Positions 63,538-64,000 of a stretch of DNA of 64,000 nucleotides are shown in pieces. The position numbers were made by a program, and so were the translations under genes. The notes under the pieces are model-generated. The model was given only the letters and a program-made list of their open reading frames with translations. It was not told the origin of the DNA and did no database searches. The stretch's first letter is position 1. Each line of letters starts with the position of its first letter. Origin of the DNA: Macrostomum hystrix (lineage: Eukaryota > Platyhelminthes > Macrostomidae); contig CATNEN010000029.1 in NCBI GenBank assembly GCA_950097015.1, positions 7,975,501 through 8,039,500 on the forward strand. Reading direction: 5' to 3'.

Positions 63538-64000
63538 TCAAACAGCGAAGCTGGTCTTTACTGAGAAACGGCCGTGCCTTTTTCCGTCCGGCTCGGCTTC
63601 AGTCGACAGCGAGGTCCCGCTAGAGGAAGCGCCGCTGGCATCCTGCAACGGTCGGAGCGGCGCCGATTTGGCCGCTCTGTGGTTGCCCAGACTGCGACGC
63701 TGTCGGACGCTCAAAGTTCGCGCCAATCGTTTGGCATTGGACGGATCTAGCGGCAGGGGCCCGGCCCGACTGCTGGCGCAGATTGTCATATAGTTGGTGT
63801 CGGCCATGACATCCTGAAGGCGTTCGGCAAACTTTTCAACAGCCGCCTGTGAGCTGGCACTCGGAAGTATGAGCTTTTTAAAGCCGGCAAATTCCGACTG
63901 GAGCTGGGAGCGCGAATCGCCGTGCAGGCACTCATTGTTCTCCCTGGCGTAGCGAATGTCGTGACTAAAGAATTCCCGATTGGCGTCGCTACGCTCAGTC
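63538..64000 (-). CDS. C-terminal part of an unrecognised protein (runs off window)
   Basis: The minus-strand frame is open from the window edge to TGA at 63540-63538, 153 residues. It reads SDANREFFSHDIRYARENNE, then GDSRSQLQSEFAGFKKLILP, then EKFAERLQDVMADTNYMTIC. The tail is basic and Ser-rich (KRLARTLSVRQRRSLGN) and ends VKTSFAV. The first two thirds look like a folded helical segment and the rest disordered. Codon use is like the neighbouring real exons. I do not recognise the family. No internal splice site is needed. An upstream ATG inside the frame exists (MADTN) but the open frame extends well past it. Confidence 0.65.
   Translation of the reverse strand, partial: TERSDANREFFSHDIRYARENNECLHGDSRSQLQSEFAGFKKLILPSASSQAAVEKFAERLQDVMADTNYMTICASSRAGPLPLDPSNAKRLARTLSVRQRRSLGNHRAAKSAPLRPLQDASGASSSGTSLSTEAEPDGKRHGRFSVKTSFAV

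Overview
This is an animal nuclear DNA window. It has spliced genes with GT-AG introns and long AT-rich intergenic DNA. It also has tRNA-derived SINEs, a dead Tc1/mariner transposon and a very heavy load of minisatellites. About a third of the window (roughly 22 kb by my span estimates) is tandem arrays with 17-41 bp units. The proteins are clearly metazoan: a Hippo/MST kinase, TMEM131 and a type II phosphatidylinositol 4-kinase. The SINEs and array-filled introns suggest a repeat-rich invertebrate, perhaps a flatworm or other lophotrochozoan. I cannot fix the species from sequence alone.

Layout. 1-17.8 kb is intergenic. It holds large arrays (39/32-bp, 34-bp, 24-bp and 27-bp units), a degraded LINE-like piece, a SINE cluster at 12.0-13.5 kb and a promoter-like CCAAT/TATA pair near 14.4 kb. 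17.9-21.6 kb is a four-exon Hippo kinase on the minus strand. 21.6-27.4 kb is AT-rich DNA without a recognisable gene. 27.4-47.0 kb, perhaps extending to 52.1 kb, is a TMEM131 gene on the minus strand with at least 13 exons. 48.55-49.78 kb is an intronless 408-codon ORF on the plus strand, probably inside TMEM131's first large intron. 55.0-59.6 kb is a five-exon PI4K2 gene on the minus strand. 60.7-61.15 kb is a Tc1-like transposase fossil. 63.5-64.0 kb is the last exon of an unrecognised minus-strand gene that runs off the window.

The three recognised genes do not form a pathway. MST/Hippo acts in cytoplasmic growth control, TMEM131 in secretory cargo export from the ER, and PI4K2 on Golgi and endosomal membranes. 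What unites them is architecture. Nearly every intron longer than about 480 bp holds its own unrelated minisatellite or a SINE, while shorter introns hold none. Some arrays stay open in frame with the adjoining exon, and one 41-bp array repeats the 3' splice junction next to it. Exon joins were derived by hand from splice signals, reading phase and family similarity. The 5' end of TMEM131 and one tail junction remain unresolved.
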